DNA of 6,706 bases. Source: Acidobacteriota bacterium (GTDB lineage Bacteria; Acidobacteriota; Terriglobia; Terriglobales; Acidobacteriaceae). The stretch lies in the NCBI GenBank assembly GCA_021781255.1, contig JAJXXG010000706.1:1-6706 (forward strand). Reading direction: 5' to 3'. The translations under genes and the position numbers were made by a program. Under the pieces are notes generated by a model. That model had not been told where the DNA came from and searched no databases. It saw only the letters and a program-made list of their open reading frames with translations. This document shows, one piece after another, positions 1 through 6,128 of this stretch. Each line of letters begins with the position of its first letter. Within the stretch, counting starts at the first letter, position 1.

Positions 1-148
1 TGAAGCCGAACGCATGCTCATCCTGCGCACGCTCGAATCCACCGGGCAAAACAAGACCCGCGCCGCCGAGATTCTCGGCGTGAGCCTGAAAACGCTGCAC
101 AACAAGCTCAAGGAGTACAGCCAGTCGCCGGAAGATCAGCCGGCCTGA
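1..148 (+). CDS. NtrC-family sigma-54-dependent response regulator, C-terminal end (partial)
   Basis: Only the last 48 codons lie in the window, read from base 2 to the TGA at 146-148; the gene begins upstream. The visible peptide is a Fis-type helix-turn-helix (HTH_8). It contains [20 protein letters not shown] followed by [13 protein letters not shown], the characteristic DNA-binding C-terminus of NtrC-type enhancer-binding proteins. The receiver and AAA+ domains expected of this family are outside the window, so their presence is inferred from this end and from the histidine kinase that follows after only 3 bases. Such proteins bind upstream activator sites and drive open-complex formation by sigma-54 RNA polymerase once phosphorylated. 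The short tail after the HTH (SQSPEDQPA) is normal. A stand-alone Fis-like protein cannot be excluded from this fragment, but is unlikely next to an NtrB-like kinase. Confidence 0.9.
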   Translation, partial: EAERMLILRTLESTGQNKTRAAEILGVSLKTLHNKLKEYSQSPEDQPA

Positions 149-151
149 GAT

Positions 152-2053
152 ATGCGCCTTAAGACTAAACTCGTTCTGGCCATCACGGCCCTGGTCTTCA
201 TCATCACGGGGCTGCTCTCGCTCGTCTACGTCAACCAGCTGCTGAACGCCGCCGTGCAGCAGTCCTATGACACCAACAAGATGGTGGCCAACCAGGTCCG
301 GCTTGCGCTGCAAAACGCGCTGGAGACCGGCCTGAAAGACCGCGTCGTCGATCCCAACAACCCCGACGAGCTGCGCAACATTGCCGCGGAAGCCATCCGC
401 GACAACGCCGCGCTCCAGGCCGTCCTTGAGTCCGTCAACCGCTACTCGCTCACCGTCTACGACCTCAACATCGGCGACAGCCAGCAGCGCACTCTGCTCA
501 GCACCAATCCAGACAATCAGGACAAGCCGCTGCCCGTCCGCCCGGATTATAAGCAGATTCTCAACGCCAATCCCATCCAGCTCATCCAGGAGGTCTACGG
601 GCCGCCTCGCGTCTACGAGGTCGTGGTTCCGCTTGAACGCAACGGTCAGCCCTTCCTTACCGTGCACGTCGGCGTGCGCACCACGCTGCTGCGCGCCGTC
701 TATGGGCCGTGGCTGGCAGAGGCGTTCACGCTGATGGGCTTTGCCCTCGGCACCGCGTTGCTGGTGGCCTTCCTGCTCAGCAACCTCGCCCTGCGCCCGC
801 TTGAGGAGATCAGCCAGCAGCTCGACTACTGGACCGCCGCCAGCGAGGCTGCCCCCGAAGAGGAGACCGCGCCACGCCAGGACACCCCCGAGCGCGTCTC
901 CACCAAGATTGAAAAGATCGGCCAGCGCATGCGCAACGTCGAGGAGGTCTTCTCCGCGCTCAAGGAAAACCTCGACCAGATCCTCGGCAATCTGCAGGAC
1001 GGCATTCTGCTCTTCACCGCCGACGGCCGCACCGTGCTCGTCTCTGAGGCCGCCCGCCGCTTCCTGCACATCGACAAGGACCGCATCCTCGGCATGCACG
1101 CGCAGGAGATCTTCAACCGCTCCACCATCCTGGGCAAAACCCTGCGCGATGCCTACGACGCCGGCGTCAACATGGTGCAGGAAGAGGTTCGCACTGAGAC
1201 CGGCCGCCGCATCCAGGCTTCGCTCGACTTCATCCACGACGACCTCACCGGACAGGGCCTCGGCGCCCTCGTCCGGCTGCACGATGTCGAGTCCGTCGAG
1301 CAGATTGAGTCCGAGTTGGAGCTGTCGCGCCGCATGGCCGCCATCGGACGCCTCACCTCCGGCGTCGGCCACGAGGTCAAGAACCCCATCAACGCCATCG
1401 TCGTCCACCTGGAGCTGCTGAAGAACAAGCTCGGCACTGAGAATGCCTCGGCATCCCGGCACCTGGAGATTATTGACTCGGAGATTCACCGCCTCGATCG
1501 CGTCGTGCAGACACTCGTCGATTTCTCCCGCCCCGTGGAGCTGCAACTGCAGGAGCAGGATCTGCGCTCCGTCATCGGTGACATCCTCGCCCTCGCCTCC
1601 GAGGAGCTGCCCACCCGCAACGTAATCCTCGAAAGCTCTCTCCCCGCCAATCCCCTTATCGCCAATGTTGATGCCGACCTGCTCAAGCAGGCCGCCCTGA
1701 ACGTCATCCAGAATGGCGCCCAGGCCATGCCCGAGGGCGGCCGCCTTCGCGTCGTGCTGGAAGAGGACAGGAAGAACGCCGTCCTCCGCATCGCCGACGA
1801 GGGCCCCGGCATCCCGGACGACCTCCGCGAGCGCATCTTCGACCTCTACTTCACCACAAAAAGTGGCGGCAGCGGCATCGGTCTCGCCATGACATATCGC
1901 ATCCTGCAGCTCCACCACGGCAGCGTGGAAGTACAATCAGAAGTAGGACGTGGCACAGAGTTTTCGCTTCGAATTCCTCTGGTCGCTACGGATTGGGGAC
2001 GCCGGCATCCACAACCGGCGAATGTTACGGGCAAGGAAGGGTTTATCGGATGA
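152..2053 (+). CDS. Membrane sensor histidine kinase, NtrB-like (periplasmic sensor, HAMP-like linker, PAS, HisKA, HATPase)
   Basis: This 633-residue protein is a complete transmitter kinase. Transmembrane segments at about 7-27 and 191-212 enclose a periplasmic domain of about 160 residues. The end of that domain (YEVVVPLERNGQPFLTVHVG, about 155-174) resembles Cache-type sensor folds, although I cannot assign a ligand. A HAMP-like segment starting LALRPLEEIS (P216) is followed by a charged, proline-containing linker (about 228-250). A PAS-like domain (about 272-380) and a short signalling helix (about 380-400) come next. The phosphoacceptor is H407 in GHEVKNP. The ATPase domain has the N box N517/N521, the G1 box DEGPGIP (549-555), the F box FDLYFTTK (563-570) and the G2 box GSGIGLAM (573-580). 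The ATG at 152 gives a natural Arg/Lys-rich N-terminus before TM1. Its ribosome site is weak, which suggests translational coupling to the regulator gene, its likely phosphotransfer partner. About 25 residues after the last beta-strand are not part of the family core. Confidence 0.95.
   Translation: MRLKTKLVLAITALVFIITGLLSLVYVNQLLNAAVQQSYDTNKMVANQVRLALQNALETGLKDRVVDPNNPDELRNIAAEAIRDNAALQAVLESVNRYSLTVYDLNIGDSQQRTLLSTNPDNQDKPLPVRPDYKQILNANPIQLIQEVYGPPRVYEVVVPLERNGQPFLTVHVGVRTTLLRAVYGPWLAEAFTLMGFALGTALLVAFLLSNLALRPLEEISQQLDYWTAASEAAPEEETAPRQDTPERVSTKIEKIGQRMRNVEEVFSALKENLDQILGNLQDGILLFTADGRTVLVSEAARRFLHIDKDRILGMHAQEIFNRSTILGKTLRDAYDAGVNMVQEEVRTETGRRIQASLDFIHDDLTGQGLGALVRLHDVESVEQIESELELSRRMAAIGRLTSGVGHEVKNPINAIVVHLELLKNKLGTENASASRHLEIIDSEIHRLDRVVQTLVDFSRPVELQLQEQDLRSVIGDILALASEELPTRNVILESSLPANPLIANVDADLLKQAALNVIQNGAQAMPEGGRLRVVLEEDRKNAVLRIADEGPGIPDDLRERIFDLYFTTKSGGSGIGLAMTYRILQLHHGSVEVQSEVGRGTEFSLRIPLVATDWGRRHPQPANVTGKEGFIG
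2033..2040 (+). promoter_or_regulatory. Strong ribosome binding site deciding the lipoprotein start
   Basis: AAGGAAGG lies 9 bases before the ATG at 2050, inside the last codons of the kinase gene. It supports ATG 2050 over the in-frame upstream ATG at 1993, which would add 19 residues with no signal-sequence character in front of a well-formed lipoprotein signal peptide. Confidence 0.75.
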
Positions 2054-2613
2054 GAACGCATCTCAGGAGCGTCGCGCTGCTGCTGCCGCTCTGTCTAACG
2101 GCATGCTTTCATCGCCCTCATTCGGTAAAGACTCCGCCCCTGGCACCGCCGCTGCCGGACGCCACGCAGACCCAGCCGCAACCCCAGACGCAGCCGGCGC
2201 AAACCACTCCGTCTGACGCGACCCCTCCCGCCCCGGCTACAACCGCGCAGCCTGCCCCGGAAAAGCAGCCGGAGAAGCCCGTCCACCACACGGTTCACCA
2301 CAAAAAGCCTGCGGCCAAGCCCGCCGAAGAAGCCTCCAGCGCGCCGTCCGCACCCTCCGGCGTCAGCGCCATTGGCCAGCTCTCGCCCGGCGACACCTCC
2401 GACCTGAGCCGCGAGACCGTCACCTCCATTGACGCCACCGAGCGCGGACTCAAGCAGATCAACCGCGGCCTGACCACGCAGGAACAGAAAACCGTTGCTC
2501 AGATCAAGGAATTCCTCAAGCAGGCCAAGGCTGCCCTGGCCTCCGGCGACGTCGATGGCGCGCATACCCTCGCCATGAAGGCCAAGGTTTTGCTGGGCGA
2601 AATCAGCCGCTAG
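2050..2613 (+). CDS. Proline-rich lipoprotein of unknown function, coupled to the two-component system
   Basis: From ATG 2050 the product is 187 residues, starting with a type II signal peptide: n-region MRTHLR, hydrophobic stretch, lipobox LTAC with lipidated C19. The residue after Cys is Phe, not Asp, so by the Lol rule known from enterobacteria it would go to the outer membrane. Residues about 28-105 are low-complexity Pro/Ala/Gln/Thr with a His/Lys patch (PVHHTVHHKKPAAKPAEE, 77-94), reminiscent of wall-spanning linkers. Residues about 117-187 are predicted alpha-helical with two helices resembling a TPR-like hairpin (QEQKTVAQIKEFLKQAKAAL, then GDVDGAHTLAMKAKVLL). The ATG overlaps the kinase TGA (ATGA), indicating translational coupling. 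I do not recognise a named family. Possibilities are an accessory sensor protein for the kinase or a structural envelope protein merely co-expressed with it. Its stop codon overlaps that of nadK on the other strand. Confidence 0.85.
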   Translation: MRTHLRSVALLLPLCLTACFHRPHSVKTPPLAPPLPDATQTQPQPQTQPAQTTPSDATPPAPATTAQPAPEKQPEKPVHHTVHHKKPAAKPAEEASSAPSAPSGVSAIGQLSPGDTSDLSRETVTSIDATERGLKQINRGLTTQEQKTVAQIKEFLKQAKAALASGDVDGAHTLAMKAKVLLGEISR

Positions 2614-2626
2614 CGCTCGCCCCAGC
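2592..2626. terminator. Imperfect hairpin over the two overlapping stop codons; possible bidirectional terminator
   Basis: GCTGGGCGA (2592-2600) can pair with TCGCCCCAGC (2617-2626) with one bulged C, giving nine base pairs around a 16-base loop. The loop includes most of the palindrome CGCTAGCG (2608-2615), which carries both stop codons. No real U-tract follows on either strand, so factor-independent termination is doubtful. It is listed because no other space exists between these convergent genes. Confidence 0.25.
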
Positions 2627-3467
2627 TCAGCTTGTTGCGCAGCGCCTCAAAGAATCCGCTCTCGCTCAGCCGCACCAGGTTTACCGTGTGGCTCGATCGC
2701 CGGCAGCGCACCTCGTCGCCCATGTGCAGTTCCAGCATGTTCTGGCCATCCACCGTCAGCAGCGCATGGTTCGGCACTGCCTCAACGCGCACCGTCAGGG
2801 AGGCGTCGCCGCGCACCACAATCGGCCGCAGCGTCAGCAGATGCGGACAGATAGGCGTCACCACCATCGCATCCACATCCGGCGTCAGAATCGGCCCGTT
2901 CGCCGCCAGCGTATAGGCCGTCGAGCCCGTCGGCGTGGACACGATCACCCCATCTGCGCGAAACCGCGCCACCATCTTGCCGTCCAGCTCCACGGCAAAG
3001 TCGCCCATCCGCGCAATGTCGCCCTTGGAGACAACAACCTCGTTCAGTGCCTCAAAGGTGCCCAGCACCTTGCTCTGCCGCCACACCGCGGCATGCAGCA
3101 TCGTGCGCGAGTCCAGCGTGTGGCAGTCGTTGCACCAGCCCTCCAGCGTCGCGTACAGGTCGCCCAGCCGGATCTCCGTCAGAAATCCCAGAAATCCCAG
3201 GTTCACGCCCAGAATCGGCGTCCCCGTAGACGCAAAGATGCGCGCCACCGAGAGCAGCGTGCCATCCCCGCCCAGCACAATCACCAGCCCCGGTGAGTGG
3301 GCCGGCATATCCGCCCGGTCCACAATCGGCGCCGTCTGGCAATACTCGCCGCCCTCGCGGTCCAGCAGGGGTTCATAGCCGCGCGCGCGCAGCCACGCCA
3401 CCAGGTCCGGCAGCAGCCGGGCAAGCTCTTCCTTCTGCGGTTTGCAAACTATCGCAACGCGAATCAT
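2610..3467 (-). CDS. nadK: NAD kinase (ATP-NAD kinase, EC 2.7.1.23)
   Basis: The 285-residue cytosolic enzyme phosphorylates NAD to NADP using ATP or polyphosphate. The family signature is complete: GGDGT at 66-70 (catalytic Asp68), NLGFLGFLTE at 89-98, the NE pair in ALNEVVV (N142/E143), D172-G173 followed by STPTGSTAY (177-185), the NGP loop at 190-192, TPICPH (204-209) and the DGQ motif at 240-242. Length is typical for bacterial NadK. ATG 3467 was chosen because MIRVAIVCKP is the usual first beta-strand; a weak GGGA site sits 4 bases upstream. The reading frame is open back to a TTG at 3524 overlapping the tlyA stop, but those 19 extra residues look non-conserved in character. The gene follows tlyA by 53 bases with no evident terminator, so the two are probably one transcript. 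Its TAG stop shares CTAG with the convergent lipoprotein gene. Confidence 0.97.
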   Translation of the reverse strand: MIRVAIVCKPQKEELARLLPDLVAWLRARGYEPLLDREGGEYCQTAPIVDRADMPAHSPGLVIVLGGDGTLLSVARIFASTGTPILGVNLGFLGFLTEIRLGDLYATLEGWCNDCHTLDSRTMLHAAVWRQSKVLGTFEALNEVVVSKGDIARMGDFAVELDGKMVARFRADGVIVSTPTGSTAYTLAANGPILTPDVDAMVVTPICPHLLTLRPIVVRGDASLTVRVEAVPNHALLTVDGQNMLELHMGDEVRCRRSSHTVNLVRLSESGFFEALRNKLSWGER

Positions 3468-3520
3468 GCGGTCCCAGTGTAACGGAAAACTCCCTTCCCA
3501 GCGTCGGCAACAAGCCGGCG

Positions 3521-4306
3521 TCAACTCTTCGCCGTGTCATCCTCCGCACGGCGCGCGTACAGCAGAAACTCCCGGTTCCCTTCCGCTCCCGTAATCGGCG
3601 AGGGAATCGTCTCCACCACCTGCCAGCCCAGCCCGCGCACGCACTCCGCCACGCGCGCAACAGCCTGCCGGTGCACCTCCGGGTCGCGAACGATGCCGCC
3701 CTTGCCCACATGCCCGCGTCCCGCCTCAAACTGTGGCTTGACCAGGATGACGGCCTCGCACAGCTCCGGAGCCGCCGCCAGCACCGGCTCCAGCAGCAGC
3801 GTGGCGGAAATGAACGACACATCCATCACCAGCAGCGTAAGCGCCGGCATGCCCGCCCCCGCCAGCGACGCAGCCTCCAGCATCCGCGCATTGGTACGCT
3901 CCATCAGCCGTACCCGCACGTCATTGCGCAGCTTCATCGCAATCTGGCCAAAGCCCGTATCCACCGCCGTTACGTGCGCCGCGCCATGCTGCAGCAGGCA
4001 GTCCGTAAACCCGCCCGTCGAGGCGCCCACGTCCAGGCACGACCGGCCCGTCACATCGATCTTCCAGTGCTCCAGCGCCCCGGCCAGCTTCAGCCCGCCC
4101 CGGCTCACGTAGGGCAGGTCCTCGCCCAGCAGCCGAACGGCCGCCTCCTGCGCCACCATCGCTCCGGGCTTGTCCACCTTCTGCTCCTGCACCAGCACCC
4201 GCCCGGCCAGGATCATCGCCCGCGCCCGCTCGCGGCTGGCCACAAGCCCGCGCTCCACCAGCAGCACATCCACCCGGACTTTTGATCCTGCCTTCTCTTT
4301 GTTCAT
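3521..4306 (-). CDS. tlyA: TlyA family rRNA (cytidine-2'-O)-methyltransferase / hemolysin-like protein
   Basis: The 261-residue protein has an N-terminal S4 RNA-binding domain (about 9-55: RVDVLLVERGLVASRERARA, then GRVLVQ) and an FtsJ/RrmJ-type Rossmann methyltransferase domain. Visible are SRGGLKL (68-74), the SAM-binding loop LDVGASTGGFTD (91-102), VDTG (115-118), MDVSFIS (161-167), LVKPQFEAGR (188-197) and NREFLLY (244-250). K73, D162, K190 and E246 form the K-D-K-E tetrad expected of 2'-O-methyltransferases. In Mycobacterium the family methylates 16S and 23S rRNA; the hemolysin label is historical. ATG 4306 gives the usual short tail before the S4 domain, though it lacks a good ribosome site. 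The alternative ATG 4366 would add 20 residues and lies inside a perfect hairpin, so I disfavour it. It stands upstream of nadK. Confidence 0.93.
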   Translation of the reverse strand: MNKEKAGSKVRVDVLLVERGLVASRERARAMILAGRVLVQEQKVDKPGAMVAQEAAVRLLGEDLPYVSRGGLKLAGALEHWKIDVTGRSCLDVGASTGGFTDCLLQHGAAHVTAVDTGFGQIAMKLRNDVRVRLMERTNARMLEAASLAGAGMPALTLLVMDVSFISATLLLEPVLAAAPELCEAVILVKPQFEAGRGHVGKGGIVRDPEVHRQAVARVAECVRGLGWQVVETIPSPITGAEGNREFLLYARRAEDDTAKS

Positions 4307-4357
4307 CGGTGTTGCGGCTGCGGCGCCTTGCCTTCCTTGTTCTGCTCGCAAACAGTT

Positions 4358-4389
4358 GAGGGTCATTCCCGCATTCAGGAATGACCCTC
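4358..4389 (-). terminator. Perfect 12-bp inverted repeat between the propeller lipoprotein gene and tlyA
   Basis: GAGGGTCATTCC (4358-4369) and GGAATGACCCTC (4378-4389) are exact reverse complements separated by an 8-base loop. The hairpin starts 24 bases after the TAA of the propeller gene and ends 51 bases before the tlyA ATG. On the - strand it is followed by AACTGTTTG, which is only moderately T-rich, and on the + strand by no T-tract. It is most likely a terminator or transcript-stabilising hairpin for the propeller gene; alternatively it is a control element in the tlyA leader. The structure is certain and the function inferred. Confidence 0.65.
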
Positions 4390-4413
4390 GTGGTCCATGC
4401 GGACGCTGACCGG

Positions 4414-5922
4414 TTACGGCATGGTCTGGCAGTTTGCCAGCGTGTAATTCGCGCCGTAGGTGGACTGCATCAGAGCCGGCGGCAGGTAGCAGGGCTGTCC
4501 GGCGCCCGGCTTCCGGCTGGCCGTGATTGCGTTGCCGCTCACTCCGTTCTGGTTGCTCACGCGAACATCCACAATGTTGCCCTGCACCAGCACCGTCGTA
4601 TCCATAATGTCCTGATCCGTCCGGATAATGGTCAGGTACGGGCTGTCCGGCGAAACCACATACACCTTGCCGTACAGCGAGTTCGACACCGACATCACCG
4701 TGCGCGGATGCCCCACCACGGCCACCGTCTTCTCCACCGTGTGGCTGCTCAGGTTCAGAATCGAAACCGTGCCGTCCGTCTGGTTGGCGGCATATGCGCG
4801 GCTGCCGTTGTAGAGCGCAGTCACGCTGGCCGGATTGTTGCCCACCGGAATCGTAAACGTGGTGCCGAAGGTCGAGCTGTCGTTGCCATACTCGTCCAGG
4901 CTCACGTCAATCACCGTCACGGTGCCGCCGTCGTAGTTGGCCACCACCAGTTGCTGGGTCGCCGAGTTGTACTCGGCATACACCGGCCCCGCCGTCGCCG
5001 TCATTCCGCTCGTTCCGTTCGGCGGCGTAATCCCCGTCGCCTCCACGGCCGTGGTCGAAAGCGGCAGCGTCGGATGGCAGGTCACCGTCTGGCCGGTCTG
5101 GCTGGTAAACGGCGTGCAGGCATCCAGCGTGTTGTTCTGCGTGTTGATCACCGTCACGGTATCGCTGCCCCGGTTCAACACAAACAGCCGCTTGTCGTCG
5201 CTTCCCTGCACGGCATACACCGGGCACTTGCCCAGCGGAATCCGCGCCGAGACGGTGTAGTTCGCCACTTCAATCGCGTCCGCCTCGCCCGCCACCGGCA
5301 CGCCCGCCGGATTCTGGTTGCAGCTCACGCCGTAGGGCAGATTCTGGCTGATGGCAAAGTCGCGCTGCTCCACCCTGGTGGGTCCCACAATGGCGATCGG
5401 CGTCTGCGCCACCGGAATCGACAGCTTGAAGGTCTGCGGGCTGCCCGAAAGCACATCCACCGCATTCGCATTCACGTCCGCCGTCCAAAGCCCCACCGAC
5501 GGCGAAAACAGACCAATGGTCTGCGCCGTGGTCGGCAGCGTAGTGTACGTAATCTGCTTCTCCTGCAGGTTCGTGGACACAGGAAAATTCGTCAGCGTGC
5601 CATCACTGTTCACCGTGTAGCCCGTCGCGCCGTTCGAGTCCACCGTAAACGCATTCGGGTTCGGACCGATCGGCGACTGCGCCATGATCGTGTCGCCGGA
5701 GTAATCAATCACCGTCGCCACGCCCGCCGAGGTGGGCGAAGGCGACGAAACCACCACCGCCAGCGCCGTCGGCTGCGCAGCCGGACCGTTGGGGTTGATG
5801 GGCGTAATAACCGGCCGGTATGCAGTTCCGCATCCGGCAACCAGGGCCGCTGCCACAAAGGCCGCACCCAACTGTACCAATCGCATAGGCGCCTGGCCTG
5901 AATTCATGGGAAAAAGACTCAT
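4414..5922 (-). CDS. YVTN-type beta-propeller repeat lipoprotein
   Basis: The 502-residue protein begins with a lipoprotein signal: hydrophobic stretch LVQLGAAFVAAALVAG, then lipidated C31. A short proline-rich tether (about 36-62) follows. The rest is beta-strand rich with propeller blades of the YVTN/lactonase-like kind: RLFVLNRGSDTVTVIN (245-260), QLVVANYDGGTVTVID (324-339), RAYAANQTDGTVSILN (375-390) and KVYVVSPDSPYLTIIR (419-434). More divergent blades lie at about 52-230. Six further cysteines (201, 233, 269, 282, 478, 498) could form periplasmic or surface disulfides. No catalytic residues are evident, so a binding or scaffold role at the envelope is more plausible than enzyme activity. 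ATG 5922 was preferred because AGGA lies 9 bases upstream; the inner ATG at 5886 would still give an intact signal peptide. Such propeller lipoproteins are common in Acidobacteriota. The ligand is unknown. Confidence 0.85.
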   Translation of the reverse strand: MSLFPMNSGQAPMRLVQLGAAFVAAALVAGCGTAYRPVITPINPNGPAAQPTALAVVVSSPSPTSAGVATVIDYSGDTIMAQSPIGPNPNAFTVDSNGATGYTVNSDGTLTNFPVSTNLQEKQITYTTLPTTAQTIGLFSPSVGLWTADVNANAVDVLSGSPQTFKLSIPVAQTPIAIVGPTRVEQRDFAISQNLPYGVSCNQNPAGVPVAGEADAIEVANYTVSARIPLGKCPVYAVQGSDDKRLFVLNRGSDTVTVINTQNNTLDACTPFTSQTGQTVTCHPTLPLSTTAVEATGITPPNGTSGMTATAGPVYAEYNSATQQLVVANYDGGTVTVIDVSLDEYGNDSSTFGTTFTIPVGNNPASVTALYNGSRAYAANQTDGTVSILNLSSHTVEKTVAVVGHPRTVMSVSNSLYGKVYVVSPDSPYLTIIRTDQDIMDTTVLVQGNIVDVRVSNQNGVSGNAITASRKPGAGQPCYLPPALMQSTYGANYTLANCQTMP

Positions 5923-5931
5923 TCAGTTCGT

Positions 5932-5935
5932 TCCT
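5932..5935 (-). promoter_or_regulatory. Ribosome binding site of the propeller lipoprotein gene
   Basis: AGGA read on the - strand lies 9 bases before the ATG at 5922-5920. Neither of the internal in-frame ATGs (5907, 5886) has a site of similar quality and spacing, so it favours the longest start. Confidence 0.5.
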
Positions 5936-5947
5936 GCTTACCCCGTG

Positions 5948-5953
5948 ATTGTA
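5948..5953 (-). promoter_or_regulatory. Candidate -10 element for the propeller lipoprotein gene
   Basis: TACAAT on the - strand differs from TATAAT at one base and sits in the only AT-rich patch of a GC-rich gap. It would give a leader of about 20 bases that includes the AGGA site. No TTGACA-like -35 box is present at 17-bp spacing, so the promoter is tentative. Confidence 0.3.
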
Positions 5954-6128
5954 AATCAGCAGACCCATGGTCCGGGGACCCGCGGGCACACCGGGAGTCA
6001 CACACGACACTGCCCGCTCCGCCCAGCACGCGCACCCCGCCGCCGTGCAGGCACACGCTGCCCTTCCGCGTGCCGCATCTGCCACAGCCCCGCGCCTTTA
6101 GCTCTACCTCCCAACAGGCCGCTCAGAC

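Larger units (their letters stand above)
5923..6128. other. GC-rich intergenic region between the GH31 gene and the propeller lipoprotein gene
   Basis: These 206 bases hold no ORF with protein-like composition of its own. Apart from the tentative promoter and ribosome site near the propeller gene, I see the palindrome CCCGCGGG (5979-5986) and a short inverted repeat GGTCC/GGACC (5969-5980). No hairpin with a U-tract was found after the GH31 stop codon, so termination of that gene is unexplained. Confidence 0.5.

Noticed and set aside
64..80. Inverted repeat CGCCGAG-ATT-CTCGGCG.
   Set aside because: It encodes the conserved Ala-Glu-Ile-Leu-Gly of the Fis-type helix-turn-helix, so the symmetry follows from the codons and GC bias; there is no U-tract.
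2167..2196. Near-perfect 12-base direct repeat (CAGACCCAGCCG and CAGACGCAGCCG).
   Set aside because: It is part of the low-complexity Gln/Pro/Thr tether of the lipoprotein and too short and isolated to be a repeat element.
3468..3524. TTG start at 3524 for nadK, overlapping the tlyA stop codon.
   Set aside because: The 19 added residues precede a typical NadK N-terminus (MIRVAIVCKP) and there is no ribosome site at suitable spacing, so ATG 3467 is better supported.
3293..4285. A 330-codon open frame on the + strand across tlyA and the start of nadK.
   Set aside because: It is an antisense shadow: Arg/Pro/His-rich and without motifs, whereas both - strand frames match well-known enzyme families throughout.
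4381..5901. A 506-codon open frame on the + strand, almost fully antisense to the propeller lipoprotein gene.
   Set aside because: Its translation is extremely His/Arg rich with no fold-like pattern, while the - strand frame has a lipobox, a ribosome site and propeller repeats. Such long antisense frames are a normal by-product of strong GC3 bias.
5705..6085. A 126-codon - strand frame spanning the gap upstream of the propeller gene.
   Set aside because: It runs out of frame through the first 70 codons of the propeller lipoprotein and has Cys/Ala/Arg/Gly-rich composition with no signal or family resemblance.
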